From Protopterus annectens (lineage: Eukaryota > Chordata > Ceratodontiformes > Protopteridae): 64,000 nt of DNA. Below the pieces are notes generated by a model. It had not been told where the DNA came from, ran no database searches, and worked only from the letters and a program-made list of their open reading frames with translations. The stretch lies in NCBI RefSeq assembly GCF_019279795.1, contig NC_056725.1:1748034126-1748098125 (forward strand), in the 5' to 3' direction. This document shows positions 34,453-47,282 of this stretch, piece after piece (position 1 is the stretch's first letter; each line of letters begins with the position of its first letter). The translations under genes were made by a program, and so were the position numbers.

Positions 34453-34620
34453 GGCAAGAAAAACGAATGTAATGGCATTGGCTGCATGTTTTATACCCCT
34501 GATGACCTGACGTCATGGAAGAAGGGACAGCAACCGACTCAGGACACAAGACTATGTTAATCAGGCTGACTGAGGGCAACCTGCCAGCAGATTACCCAAA
34601 TGTAATGACTGCAACAGTGA
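34453..34620 (-). repeat. Right terminal inverted repeat, DIRS copy 3
   Basis: Inverted match to 28960-29125. A perfect TGACGTCA is at 34508-34515, where copy 2 has one mismatch. Confidence 0.86.
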
Positions 34621-35509
34621 ATACACTCAAACATCTACATTTATGGTAAGTGTACACAACTGTACTTTCTGTACTTTTCTGGGAGTCATCTGGATCCCTG
34701 ACAGTGGACAGGGACTCTTCATTTGCTGTTATTGGTGGCTGTGTAGTAGGCACCCCCCAGTACTCATCTGATCATAGTCCACTACAGCTGTTCTCCGTGC
34801 AGATGAGATTGAGTCAGTGGCCCTTTGGTGCACCTGGTCATATGTCCTGCTGTCGTCGCTCACTGCATTAACGTCTGCTGTGATCTGCTGCCATGTTTGC
34901 ATTCTGCCTAGCATATCTCCACGTCCCCTTCCAAGCAGAAAGACACCATGTTGCCCAAAAGCTTTAACAATGACCTGATTGTCAGGGAAGGGTGGTATTT
35001 GAGGATTGAGATGCCTGGGTAGCATAGTCCTAGGTTTCCTGAAAGACAACAGAAGGATAATACACAAAAGTACTACATAATTACAAAATAACTGTTCCCA
35101 GATAAAACAGAAAGGTAACATTTCAGTATTACCCACTGGAGAAACATAAAATAGTCTAAAGATCTGAAATATCAACAACAGGCTGGATGCAAAAAAAAAA
35201 AAAAAAAGAGGAGAGTAATAATAGCAGCATATCCTTGTTTGTGCTAGAGCAGAAATGCAGCTTTGTTCCCCCACCCCGAAAAGAACAGGCAGATGACACA
35301 GTTTGCTAACAAGCCATCTTTGAAATGGTAAAAGTGCTATCAAACAAACTGCCCCTGAAGCATTTCCATAGATTTAACACAGAACATTCCATATTAAGGT
35401 ATTGCCAATCATGTATACATGTGAAATGCCCTGACAAACACGCCCATGCCATCAGAGCACTTCTAACTAATGCATACAGATAAATGTAAAAGCCTTTGCT
35501 AATGAAAGT

Positions 35510-35510
35510 G

Positions 35511-35581
<71 letters not shown>

Positions 35582-35616
35582 ATATGTGTGTATGTATATA
35601 TATCTACACACACACA
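35510..35616. repeat. (AT)n/(GT)n microsatellite, unit B
   Basis: Duplicate of 16888-16998 with a slightly longer AT tract. Confidence 0.96.
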
Positions 35617-35619
35617 TAT

Positions 35620-37440
35620 AACTATTAAACAGATTTTTCTTAATTAAATTTCAGCATATGCAGTATGTAGCTGACAAAATGCAAGCATACCTTCTCAAGT
35701 TCATTAATCCTTTGTTCAGATATATCCCAAAGTAATAGCCTCTTTTATGTGTTCTTCACATAAACAAGTCTCCTAACCCTCAATTTCCCTAGCTACACAT
35801 TTGCCTTTTTATGGTGTAGATTCACAGCTGTCAGCACAATGAAGATTCAGATGAGGTGTGAGCTCATTAGAGAAAGTACTTGGCTGTGTGTAGCAGATGT
35901 AAATATAGTGCAGCCACTCCCTCAATGTTTGATTTTAATGGATTGCAACTGTATATGATTACTGGTAGGAGAAGGTAAACACAACAGCAATGCAGGCTGC
36001 CCCTAGATCCAGCGGGTGTGTCAGGTTAGACTTACAAAGTGTTAGATGTAATTTTGTCAAGGTTGGAAATGTAAGTAAGCAGCACACAATTCACAGGTTC
36101 TGTCCATTAACATCCAACCTCCCCTTCATTTGTTGGTGACTGCATGTTATATTTTTGCCATTTAAAATCCTCACTCATTTTAAGGAGAGTGATATAGAAT
36201 GGTTAATAGACTGCATGTCTCAGATTACTGGTCAGATAAGAGAAGAATGACAAACACAGGGAGGTAAGCTAGAGCTGCATATTTACAAGTAAAATGCAAA
36301 AATGGTTGTATGATCACTTAGTGTACAACATCCAAAATAATAAATGCACAAATAACACTTGTATGGTTTCATATTACTGTGGATTATGTTGCATCTGGTT
36401 GTATGCAGAATGATTTCAGTTCCTTGCTGCAATTCTGTTTGTGTGGCAAAGAGGGTTAAGGCATCCTGACTGTGCTGCGAAGGTTCACTGGAGTGAAAGT
36501 GCAAATCCAGTCATATGTAGAAATATCTCATGTGTACTAACATTTTGTAGTGTGTACAGCATAGATTGCACTTCCTCATTTCAGCTACTTTTCCCTTTTT
36601 TCTTTTTTTTTTGGGGGGGGGGCATTGTTTGAGGGATGCACTGCTTAGCACAAACATGGGGAAAGGAGAAAAATGAACGTCCATTTTGGTTGTGTGTAAC
36701 TCATTTGCATGATGCGCAGCAGTGCGCAAACTGGACTAGTGTCCCACCCAGGAAGCAGACAGAACACCTGCAAACACAGTGTCTGTAAAAGGGCAAAGGT
36801 CAAGTACAATACATTTTTGCAATTTTTGTTATCCATTGCACAACTGTGCTTAGTGGCCTTGAGTGGTGGTTAGCCATCGAACCCCTGCAAACAGGACTCA
36901 GACAGCCAATAATTGAAACCAGATGCATTCAGTTAATTCTGTTGGGCATTATGCAAACACACCAAGTGGTGTTGCTCTGCAGTTACCACAGAGACCTTAA
37001 GAATGATTAGGAAATTTTGTGTAACTAGTCCTGTGGCAGCAGGTGTAAGTATAGGGGAGTACAGATGGTCCTGGGTTCAAGTACAGGGGGTGTCGACCTG
37101 TTTTTATTGATGTGATAGTGCAGATTATAGCAATGAACTGAGGAATAGACTAGTGTTATTTCAGAATTCTGTTGGCAACAAGTGTAATTGTTGGATTGCC
37201 CTACACATGGTCCTAGGTTCTAATACAGAATATTCCATACACTTTTACTGTTGTTCCACTTCCCATTATATTCACTCTCACTTATAACACTTTAGCTAGT
37301 GGAGCTGATATGAATTATATGTATGTGGGATGAGACACCATTATTGTGTTTTCAGATGTATGATGGTATACCGTGTACTGTATTTCCTTAAGTATACTTC
37401 TGCTATTGGGACTTGCATAGGCTTCACAATTACATAAGAA
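35620..37440. other. Unassigned sequence, unit B
   Basis: Duplicate of 17000-18820. No gene was recognised. Confidence 0.35.
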
Positions 37441-37442
37441 AC

Positions 37443-37522
37443 CTACACAACTGGATCTGTTTCCAGTAACCTTGTCAGGTCACACAACACAACTAGATCC
37501 GTTTCCAGTAACCTTGTCAGGT
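37443..37522 (+). repeat. Two tandem 37-bp units, unit B
   Basis: Duplicate of 18822-18900. Confidence 0.9.
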
Positions 37523-37792
37523 CAGACTCATACATGTGTAAAAGCTCAAACTGTCCCCTGTATTTATGTATGATTGCAGACTATGTCTGAGCAGCACTTC
37601 TTCTGTGGCAAAGATGGAAAATCAATGCTGTGGAAGAAAATGTTTTGTCCCTTATACATAGGTTTGAATCCCACAGTGTAAATATCAATCTTCCTTAGTG
37701 TGTAAAACCAAAATCAAATGTGTCAGGTCATTATATTTATGATCCAGTGCATGTCTGCAGATTTAACGTACCAAAAGAGTTACCTTCCAATT

Positions 37793-37796
<4 letters not shown>

Positions 37797-37854
<58 letters not shown>
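37797..37854. repeat. (AT)n microsatellite, unit B
   Basis: About 58 bases of alternating AT, 20 bases longer than in unit A. Confidence 0.96.
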
Positions 37855-37856
<2 letters not shown>

Positions 37857-38078
37857 CTAGGCTACATCAGTAGACACCCCTTGAACTAAGGCCGAGTGTC
37901 AGATTAACCTTCCAGTTTCAGTTATTTAATTCCTCCCTGTATGGCACTATTGCACTTCGCTTAACATTGCGCAAACACAGTTGGCATTGTTGATAAGGTT
38001 TGTGCACTACTAGTAAATGTGATAACTGGAATTGGCAGGAAAACATCACTTTCCATTACTGTAGATCAGTTGGTAAAC

Positions 38079-38595
38079 ATGGCTGGTGTTGGAGAGGAAG
38101 GTGTCAAGTTTAGGGCACAGAGGTGTCCAGGATATGTATTGGACTCCTGGTAGAGCACCACAGCCAAAGGCTTCTGCAGGGGGCTATTCTGGCTTCCAGT
38201 ATAAGTCTGAGGTGTGGAATAGTTTGGCCTAGGCTGTACCCAGTGCCACTGGTATCCCACACACTGGAGAGCAATGCAGACATTTTAATGACCTACCCAG
38301 GAGAAAAAAATATACTCTTAGCCATTGGTTGCATGAGTTTGAGAGTGTGGACATCCCACAGCTGTGTAAATATGACAATAAGAGAGTACTTGTAAGACTT
38401 AGAAAGCTAAATATAGGCAAGGCTGGTATGTGTAACGCTCTCCTGTTCATTTTTGTAACTTCCCCAGCTCCTACTGAACATGAGCTCAATCAGCAGGCTC
38501 GTTTTGCTTGATTGGAGAGACTGAGGGAAGCAAGTGGTATGTTAGCAGCAGATGAGAAGTGTTATTGTAGCTTTAAAGGTTAAATATTTCTTTTT
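38079..38595 (+). pseudogene. Second Myb/SANT-like gene fragment, unit B
   Basis: Duplicate of 19436-19945, beginning at the ATG at 38079. Extra bases near 38431, 38452 and 38464 make this allele slightly longer. A 60-codon frame (38329-38511) joins the HEFESVDIPQL helix to PTEHELNQQARF, which in unit A is broken by deletions. The family assignment is tentative. Confidence 0.45.
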
Positions 38596-39130
38596 TTTTT
38601 TTTTTGGTCTTTTAAACAATTGTATCAAATTGAGCATGCATATCCCAACTGTAAAAGCAAGTATACATGCATTATTCAGTAGCACAAACCATTTGCAAGA
38701 GTCCAACATTAAACTGTAGTCAGAGGTTGTGGGTTCAAATACTATGAATCACAGCTATACAGTACTGTTATTTTTTCAATAATATTTACCTTAAATTAAA
38801 AAAAACTCTATACAAGTGACACAAATGCCCTGCTGTAAACTGTAATCTGTATAATTGGTATAATTGGAACACACACATGCACAATATATATGCACATTTC
38901 AAGGATTACTTTCATCAGTCTGTAGTATAGTGTGCATCTGTTAGGATATATATACTTAAATGCAACACTTCTGATACAAGAGTTGTATAATTGTGTTTGT
39001 GCATTATATGTCACATATGATGATACTAATTTTAATCTTTTTTTCTCTCACTCCAATCCTTATCTCTCTTCTTTCATCTTCTGTTATGTGTTGTCAAAAT
39101 GTCACCATGTCATCCATGTGTACCACATGA

Positions 39131-39491
39131 CTAAATGCTACACAGCAGAGTGAGGTAGGCCAGCCCCAGTGGGTCAGCCTGCCCCACACCTCTGGCTGCA
39201 GCACTGATACCCATCACATCTGGGATCCAACCTGGCAGCACTGCCTCTGCTACCCCTGCACTACTTGCATCGTCAGGTAATACTGACCCAGAAGCTGGTG
39301 CAGTGGTACCTTCTGGTAGCAGTGGCAGAGGCGGTGATTTCATCACCTGCAGGGAGATGCCAGAGATGGTATGAAGGGTCATGTACTGCACCATTGATGT
39401 GTGCCCATGCCAGATGGAGTGGCTGCTCTCCCTTATGGTCCATAAGAGGAGAAAATGTCAAGCACTCCAGCTGCCAGCAGAGTAAGGGCAA
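39131..39491 (-). pseudogene. Unidentified minus-strand ORF, Pro/Ala-rich, unit B
   Basis: Duplicate of 20476-20836. The 87-codon frame is retained with one or two substitutions. No named motif. Confidence 0.2.
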
Positions 39492-40596
39492 AGTGATGAC
39501 ATTCCAGTAGGTAAAGACTTATTTCTCACTCTCTCCAAGCTTGATGGGCAAGAGCATGGGTTGTCCCCTCCATCAATGCAGTCATGGTGTCCCACAACCT
39601 TTTGTGTACCTCACCGTCCCTGTCTCTTGCCTTGTTTGTTTGCATTTGCTTCCTGACCTACCCAACTTACCTGTGCCAGACATAACTACGTCCCTTATCC
39701 AGCAGTCCTCTCTTGCTGAATTAAAAAAAAGGGCGCCTATCCCACAAAAAAGAAATTGCCCCATACATAGCTCACCATTTCGCACACGTGTCTTCTTGAC
39801 GCACTTAATTCAGTCTAATTGGCAATACAACATGATTATGTTGTTGCCACCCCTCTCTCTAGAGGTGACCATCCAAATTAAGCTTATATTCTGCACATAT
39901 GATCAGTTTTTAATGTTGAAGAAATGGATAGCTGTCGTTCTTTCGTACCTCCCTCCTGCACATTTCTGTATTGCTTTCCCTTTGTTTTCCCCCCTGCTTG
40001 CTCCCCATTTCACCACTTCCGTATCTACCCCATTTTTAACACCTGTAATCTGGTCAAAAAATGTAATTACACACAACACACAAGTAGCAGAAAAAACAAT
40101 AGATCCCTTCACTTTTTAGCCTCTGTATTTGAAGCAGAGTTTCACATTGTGCAGCAGTGCCAAGAGACGGTGAGAGGTGGTACAGTGCTGCAGTTATTTC
40201 CGTGCAATCCCGCTTAACCCTGCTGCACTATGCCGGCATACAGCAACACTTGTACTATAAAGAATTAATGTTATTGCATTATCACTGTTTATTTAAAAGT
40301 ATTTAAAAGTACTAGATACACCTGGATTCAAAACCAGTACCATCTGAGCTCAAAAGGAAATGTGTCAGTGCATTTACATTTGCTGCCACAGAGTCAGTTA
40401 AGCAGGAGATGTATTTCATAGACTCAGTAGTAACTCTAAGCCTTTAGCAATGCGGCTCGCTTAACTATGTGCAATCATGGAAAGTATTGAAAATGTTTAT
40501 TTAGCATGTGGAAACACTTTCCAACTGTCATGGAAACCCCTGCTCGCTGCCCTATGGAAAACTAAATATTACGTATTACTGCTGTTTACTGCCCAT

Positions 40597-40875
40597 ATGC
40601 CACAGTGTTACGGCGGTAGCGTTACCTCACAGCAAGAGGTTCTCCTGTTCGATTCTCGGCTGGGCTTGGGAGTGCCTTCTGTGTGGAGTCTGCATGTCCT
40701 TCCCGTGGTTGGGTAGCGTTCGAAAGACATGCGTGTGTAAATGGGAGTGCCTTCGTTGAAGGTTGGGCGTCGAGCTGGCACCTTGGCTTTTCGTAAAAAT
40801 CTACTGCAAATCATTAGTGGACCGGAGTTCCGCTGTGGCGACCCCTTACCGGGAAAAGCCGAAAGACAAACAACA
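40597..40875 (+). repeat. tRNA-derived SINE with 19-bp TSD, unit B
   Basis: The better preserved of the two duplicates (279 bases). It has a tRNA-like head, the CTGTGTGGAGTC/GCATGTCC body motif, and the 3' part CCGCTGTGGCGACCCC ending GAAAAGCCGAAAG. The flanking repeats at 40578-40596 and 40876-40894 are a 19-base target-site duplication, showing LINE-type retrotransposition. Confidence 0.88.
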
Positions 40876-41109
40876 ACTGCTGTTTACTGCCCATTTCCTG
40901 TGTATGACATGAAATTACACATGGAAACTTAAACTGAAGGCCCTATCTAACAGTATGTCACATATTTACAGAATAGCCAAGTGTTGCCTCCCCTCTAGTA
41001 CTGCAACTCAGTACTTTTTTTCACACATATATCACATACACTACAGAAATTTATATCAAATGTTGTATGATATGCAGTGCATATCGATCTGTTAACATGC
41101 AGAACTAGA

Positions 41110-42300
41110 GCTATTTACCCATAAACCTAAAAAGCCTCATCTGCAAGGCTAGGGAAGGAGTCAGCATGGACCTTATCCACAGGGACATAGGCGAACTTCA
41201 GCACACTTAACCCAACCCATTTTGGTTTTGTCAAGGGTAGATCTTGCTTATTAAACCTAGTGGACTTCTTTGATACTGACCTCAAAGACCTGGATGAGAG
41301 ATAACAGGACCCATCGCCTATGTTGAGTTATCCAAGGACTTTGACACTGTCCCCCATTCAGATATAGAGAAAAGTTCCCATCAGGGGGATTAAGCCATGC
41401 ATTACTAGATGGACAGCCAAATGGCTCACTGACAGAACATACACTGTCAACGTTGGAGACTGCACCTCCACCACTAGATCACTTACTAGTGGAATACTGT
41501 AAAGATCTGTGCTGTGCCCTCAACTGTTTGAAAACTATTTCTCTGAAGTCCAGGCAAAGGTAGATGGCCTGTGGCTTACCAAGTTTGCAGATGACTGTCA
41601 ACTGGATGCAGTCATATAGAGTCCCCCAACTATGCTAACATATTACAGAAGGGGCTGACACAGACAAATGGTTGGTGCCAAATTCATGGACTGAATGTTA
41701 CAGCAAAAAAATGCCTCATTGTACCTTTTGGTAATGAAGTGCCCCTGGTACTTATGATGTACATAGCAGTCCTCTAAGCCAAAAGACAGTGTTGCGACTT
41801 GAAAAACACATGTTGATAGCAATATACACTTCAATTACTTTGTGTCCATAGTAGTGAGACACACATTCTACATTGTGCACCTCATAAATAAGACCATCAC
41901 ATCCAACACGTGAAGTCATAGCTCTGCTAATTGAGTACACTGCTCCCTTCTGTGTGTACCTTACCAGACACTTGCAGAAACTGGAGAAAATACAGAGGTT
42001 TGTGACTGGGAGAATCCAGGGCCTCCAAAACATGACATACATGGAAAGACTGAAAGACCTGTCACTGTACTCGGTATCATGCAGACTGTTTGAGAGGTGA
42101 CCTATGCTGGGCCTACAGAGCAGTCTGAGACCCTGCTCTAATGGTGATGCTATACATCTGCAAATCCAATGGGACTTGCAAGGATCACAACCTAGCCTGT
42201 GACATAAACAGAATATACTGGGGAGAGGGATGCATCTTCTAGCGATTGCCACTCCTCTGTAATAGGCTAACACTGCATATGAAGCAGTGCTCCTCAATAA
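41110..42300 (+). pseudogene. CR1/L2-like LINE reverse transcriptase fragment, unit B
   Basis: Duplicate of 22440-23640 with the same motif order, including FADDC near 41584 and the GLQNMTYMERL segment near 42017. A short deletion near 42178 removes three codons present in unit A. Non-functional. Confidence 0.85.
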
Positions 42301-42552
42301 TCATATTTAATTGCAACCTTGACAGCTGGGTGGGTGATTGCAAATTCATCCTGGGTGGCACCTGTGTCCCTCATGGACATGCACAGTCGGTGCCGATCAC
42401 AAAGTCACTCTAACAATGATTATCTAACAGTGCTCAGTAAGGGTACTTGTGTTTTAATATGGCTAGGATTGTAAACACCCTATGGCCATTAGGCTAGTAG
42501 CCTCCTGTGAAGGTATGAACCTGTGCAGGTCTCCCAGCATCATTTCTCTAAC

Positions 42553-43272
42553 ATGCCCTGTTGATATCATCCAATATAAGTTGACCTGCTTTTAAAAGTC
42601 AGACTTGTGCCATGGTGCTTACATAAACTACTGAGTTATGTAGTCTGTGTACCTTGATAGGTAGGGTTTCTGTTCTCACTGTAGACAAGTGTGTGTGTGT
42701 GTGTGAATCCCATGGATTGACAAGTATTTTGATACTTGCTCATGCCTACACCTCCATTTCATGTAGGCATTTCAACATATTTTCTCGAGTATACCCTGCT
42801 GATGTCATCCAATGTAATTTGTCCTACAGTCTTGTCAAAGTCAGAATTGTGCAGTGGTGCTTGCATAAAGTAGTGAGTTCTGTAAACTGTATTCTTAGGT
42901 AAGGGTTTTGTTCTCACTGCAGTCAGCTTTGTGTGTGTGTGAGTGTGAGTGTGTGCACTTGCGTGACATTACAGGGAGCCTTTTACACCAGCATGTGGGA
43001 CATATTCTCCTCAACAGACACTGCTTATGTCATCAGCTATAAAGTGTTGTCTGAGATACTCAGTCAGACTTGAGCTGTGGCGCTTGACTTTATTACAGAG
43101 TTCTGTAGTCTGTGTACTTGGATAGATAGGGGTTCTATTCTCACTGCAGTCATTTGGGGATGTGTATGTTTGTGCTCGTCATTACAGAAAGCCTTTTACA
43201 CCAGCATGTGGGACACTGTTATTGCCATATTCTCTTCAACAGGTAATGCTGATGTCATCTGTGCTGTCTGAT
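42553..43272 (+). repeat. Degenerate tandem array, unit B
   Basis: Duplicate of 23884-24670, shortened mainly by the contracted GT tract. Confidence 0.7.
42689..42705. repeat. (GT)n microsatellite, short allele, unit B
   Basis: 17 bases, against 79 bases at the same place in unit A. Confidence 0.95.
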
Positions 43273-43489
43273 TTGTGAATGTGCACTATTCCGACTAGGG
43301 AAGGGTCAGAGGCTGGCCTGAAAGCCAGGCAGAAGTCACCTCATTCTGTACAATACAGATTACATTGACATGGCTTTCATTCTATCCACATATATCATGG
43401 CATGGTTTGTACGCCATGTGTTTTCTTGTTTAGTAACCCCTGTGATTTCTCCATCGGCTGCATGTGTCTAGTGAGTTGCATGCAAAAGA

Positions 43490-44110
43490 GAGCATTATAC
43501 TCTTAGTGTTCTGATGAGGTTTGAGTACAGTGCTATAATATAATCCTAAGATCTGAATTTGATGGCATGACCTATGATGTGCACAACATAGGCTGTCAGT
43601 AACAGTGTAGACATTTGGTGGTAGAAATTTAGATTGCTATCTACGTGTGTTCCTAGTACTTGCATAACTGGTTTTCAGCATACAAGGAATGTTGTCAATG
43701 CTGTAATTAGCAGGGAATTCCACTTTTCTGAAGGACAACATAAAGACATTTTTGCATTCATTTGTAGACCATGTGGCTTTGTCAGCAATCATTTGTCTAT
43801 GTTAGCCCCTCCTGTAGTATGCTATTATCATAGGTGGATTCTCTGATTGTATCCATTATGCAAGAATCAGCAAACGCAGTAAGCCAAAGGCCGTATACTT
43901 TAGCCTGAACTGTCAAGAATTAGATTCCAAACAGTAAAGGGCCAAGCACAGATCCCTGGGGTATGGCAATTGTGACAGCTGTACTAGTCAGGTTGATTCA
44001 CCAACTTTCTTATTGTGTTTTGTTAGTGAGCCATTTGGTTACCCATCTAGTGATGCAAGGGTTAATCCCTAGCTTGGAGCTTTTCTCAGTGATACCTGCA
44101 TGGGGGATTG
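43490..44110 (-). pseudogene. LINE reverse transcriptase fragment (minus strand), unit B
   Basis: Duplicate of 24880-25500. The PQGSVLGPLLF box is at about 43965-43933 on the minus strand. Confidence 0.8.
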
Positions 44111-44489
44111 TGGCCAAACCCTAGGTCAGATCAGGATAGACAGTATGCATTGTTTTACCTTCATTCAGGCATGTTGCACAGAACCAATGCACTGTGACAA
44201 CATCACAGATGGCATATTGCATGTCTCAGAACATACATCTTCCTGGCACAGTTGACTGCACACTTCAACACACCCTCCATACAGAATATGTTCCTGTAGA
44301 AGGGTATACATCAACATACATATGTCTGCTTTGGGGGGGGAGGCAACACCGATGCATATATAGGCAAATGCTGACTCTCCTCATCTGTGACATAGACCAA
44401 CATGTCAACATGGACCTTTTCAAAATGGACAGTAGTAATAACCTGTCTGTGTCCAATAGAGTTGTGTGAGTTTTAATGCTACATCTTGT

Positions 44490-45370
44490 TTGTCCTTAGA
44501 GAGGTGATCGAGGGCATGCATCACAACAACACTGTCATCGTTTTGAATTTGACAAGCCCAAGGCATTTGACACAAATTCACCCTGAGGTATTCATTCATC
44601 ACTGTCAGATGTGGCCATAAACACCTATATCACCAAGTGGGGGACCACTGTATCACATACGTTGCATGTAAAGATATTAAAATGTGTGAAGTGACCTATA
44701 TATCCGGTCCAGTGATCAGGTCTGTCCAGCAGTGGTGTTTGCTAGGCCCTTTCCTGTCCATTATTTAAGTGACAGACATCATGAATGTCATACTCATCCT
44801 GTGTTCAAAGAGCTGTCTGAAGGACTACAGATTGTAGATAATCACTGACTCTAACTGTGATACGAGTATAATAGACATTCTCAACACACACAAAAGATTG
44901 CTGCTGCAAGCATGACAGCACCTGCAATGACACACAAAGATGAGGAGATTTGTTACATCAGATAAAGAAACACACAACCCAAGTATAATGTAGACTTCAC
45001 ACCCTGTAATCATATCAGTAGGTATGTGATCTGTGTCCTGGGGTAGATGGTATATGGAACTTCCACCAGCATGTGGCCACAGTTCTGACTACACCCTTGT
45101 ATGTAACACAAATACTGAGTATGTGAAGGACATACACATCACAGGCCATAATAACTCCATGGTTCACAGCCTTCATCACACCAATTACTGAGTACAGTAC
45201 ACCCTTCTTTATGTACCTCCCTACACATCTTCCACTGATGTGTAACTGAAGTGTACCACCTTTGCCACAGTGAGCTGTCACACATCATATTGGCCATACC
45301 AAGGTATTCTTTTTGTGGTATAACCATTACTGTCTGATGGTGCGGAACCCCCATCAAGTTGTTACACCAG
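44490..45370 (+). pseudogene. LINE reverse transcriptase fragment, strongly decayed, unit B
   Basis: Duplicate of 25870-26760, with the KAFDTNSP-like segment near 44560 and YVKDIHITG near 45125. Confidence 0.6.
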
Positions 45371-45427
45371 ATGCATGTGTATTACCTGTTCTCTTAATGT
45401 ACAAAGTACATACATAGGTGGTTGACA

Positions 45428-45571
45428 ACATTAATGGCATGGGTAGCATTCATGACAGTGTGGATTGTGCCATACATGTATGGCATGCACACCAGTTAAC
45501 ATTAATGGCATAGGTAGCGTTCATGACATTGTGGATTGTGCCATACATATATGCCATGCACACCAGTCAAC
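45428..45571 (+). repeat. Two tandem 71-bp units, unit B
   Basis: Duplicate of 26815-26958. Confidence 0.92.
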
Positions 45572-45574
45572 TAG

Positions 45575-47282
45575 CCTGCATTGATTATAATGTATACAGG
45601 TATAGCAGTGTACCTCCTAACACCTCCAGCAGATGTTACGGTGCCAGGACAGTGTGCATGATTATCCTCATAGAGTGTGGCCATATCATAATAGTTGTAC
45701 AAGTGTGTTTGTGCAGAATCACCTCTGATTACGCTAAATCACATATGTTATGTTAAAGGCATGGGATTATTCTTGGTATTATTCTGATATTGTCCGTGAT
45801 TGTGCTTGCTTCTTTTAATTTTGTCCATAAGCCTTTACCTGTGTCCCACTTGCTGGAGACTTTTGCTGAGATTGCACTCGTATTCAGGCAAATCAGTTTG
45901 CACAGCTTCACAATATGCACCCTACTCCAGTTGTATGTAACATCCCTGATAAAATGTCCTCTCCATTATTCATGTAAGGATGCTTATCTCACACAGACTT
46001 CTTCCTCATTGTTATGTCACCTTGTGTTACAGTCACATAATACACATTTTCACCATGCAGCAGCTTCTCTACCAGATTGATACGTGATTGGTGTTGCTGC
46101 TACAGCCGTATTCCATTGACATGCCCTCATCTGCTGTACATTAGGTTGTTTCACCTGCCTTCTTTTACTCTGTTCATTCCTACAATTCATCTCTGTGTCC
46201 CCTATTCAGTGCACACACTTCCCCTCAGTGTTTGTTTTACATGGCAGCAACAGCCCATGAGTGGACTGTCCAGTGGGTGTCAGAACTGACATCAGTAGGA
46301 GTACCTTGCTAAACTACAGGAGGCACTGCTCAGCATTTTCCTGGTCTCTACCTGGGAAATCATCTCTAGCTTGTGCCCTTCAGCATGCACCCCTCATACG
46401 ATGGGAGTTTCAGTTCTCCCTGCATGTGCTGTCAAGCATGTGAGGCACTGCTTGAACTTGGATTGCTTGAGCCATAGTCAGGGCTTTACCCCATATGCCA
46501 CTGACACACAGATTGTTTCCACTCATAAAAGCACATAAATTAGTTTCTCCAGCCACCCCAAAAGTACTGCGATGCCTAGCTTCTAGGCATCCAAAGTTTT
46601 CATTTTTTAGAAGGATGTCTTCATGATTGTGCCTAAAGACCATTGCAAATGTAAGCACAAAGGGACATGAAAAAAAGGGCTGCATTTATAAAGATATTGC
46701 AAAGGCTGTGAATGACCATACCACCAGCAATGCTGACAGTGATCATGACTACTGCTACTGTACTGGAATGTATTCTTTTGGAGCTCCATTATAGTTGAAA
46801 CTTCATTTTAGTTTATAGTAATGTAAGTTATTCTGCATAAGTTAGTATGGATCTGCCTTCAGAGGCTCTCTAGAGTGGGAATTGCTGGGATTCTCTTTTC
46901 TGTGATTCTGATGTGTGAAAATTATTTTATTTTCTAGCCTTCAGGCCAGTCACTCCTGCAGGCATACATTTTGATATCATGTGCCAGGTTAGTAAAGCAC
47001 TCACGGATCCTGCATTTTCAGTCCTTTTCTGCAGCTCTGACATTTTGGAACTTGTTCATAACTCACCCCCCCACTGCATTCTCTTCTGTTCTTTCCTCCA
47101 TTGGACCTGCCTGAATGCTTCTCCACCCAGTTAGCACATTGTTTCCCTTGTATCAGGCATTCCCAGGTGAGGTGTTTGTTCTATTGGGTAGCGCAGTCAG
47201 CCCATACATTCCATGTCTGGTAAGACTCTAGTGGTAGGTAGGAAGCAGGCCATTTTCCAGGTCCAGTTAATCAGTCTATCCA
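45575..47282. other. Unassigned sequence at the end of unit B
   Basis: Duplicate of 26960-28667. No gene was recognised. Confidence 0.35.

Larger units (their letters stand above)
28945..34666 (+). mobile_element. DIRS-type retrotransposon, copy 3 (in duplication unit B)
   Basis: The 5.72-kb duplicate of DIRS copy 2, with the same insertion point, SINE and shared lesions. Private changes include new stops in RT and an intact RNase H frame where copy 2 has a 4-base deletion. The two have therefore decayed separately since duplication, or represent diverged alleles. Confidence 0.94.
28849..35025 (-). pseudogene. Harbinger Myb/SANT-like gene, interrupted by DIRS copy 3
   Basis: Duplicate of the 10245-16408 gene. 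The ATG is at 35025-35023 on the minus strand, the Myb-like domain runs to about 34730, and the frame re-enters at 28944 and ends at TAA 28849. The same G-run frameshift is present. In this unit the transposase half of the Harbinger element is absent, because the duplication began to the right of it. Confidence 0.76.
28664..47282 (+). repeat. Tandem segmental duplication, unit B (about 18.6 kb)
   Basis: Direct duplicate of 10060-28663. The length difference is small overall (18,604 against 18,615-18,619 depending on where TCCA is assigned) and comes mainly from microsatellites and single-base indels. Right of 47282 the sequence is unique. Confidence 0.95.

Noticed and set aside
10341-34666. 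DIRS copies 2 and 3 as two independent insertions
   Set aside because: They share insertion point, flanks, SINE and most lesions, so they are duplicates of a single insertion.
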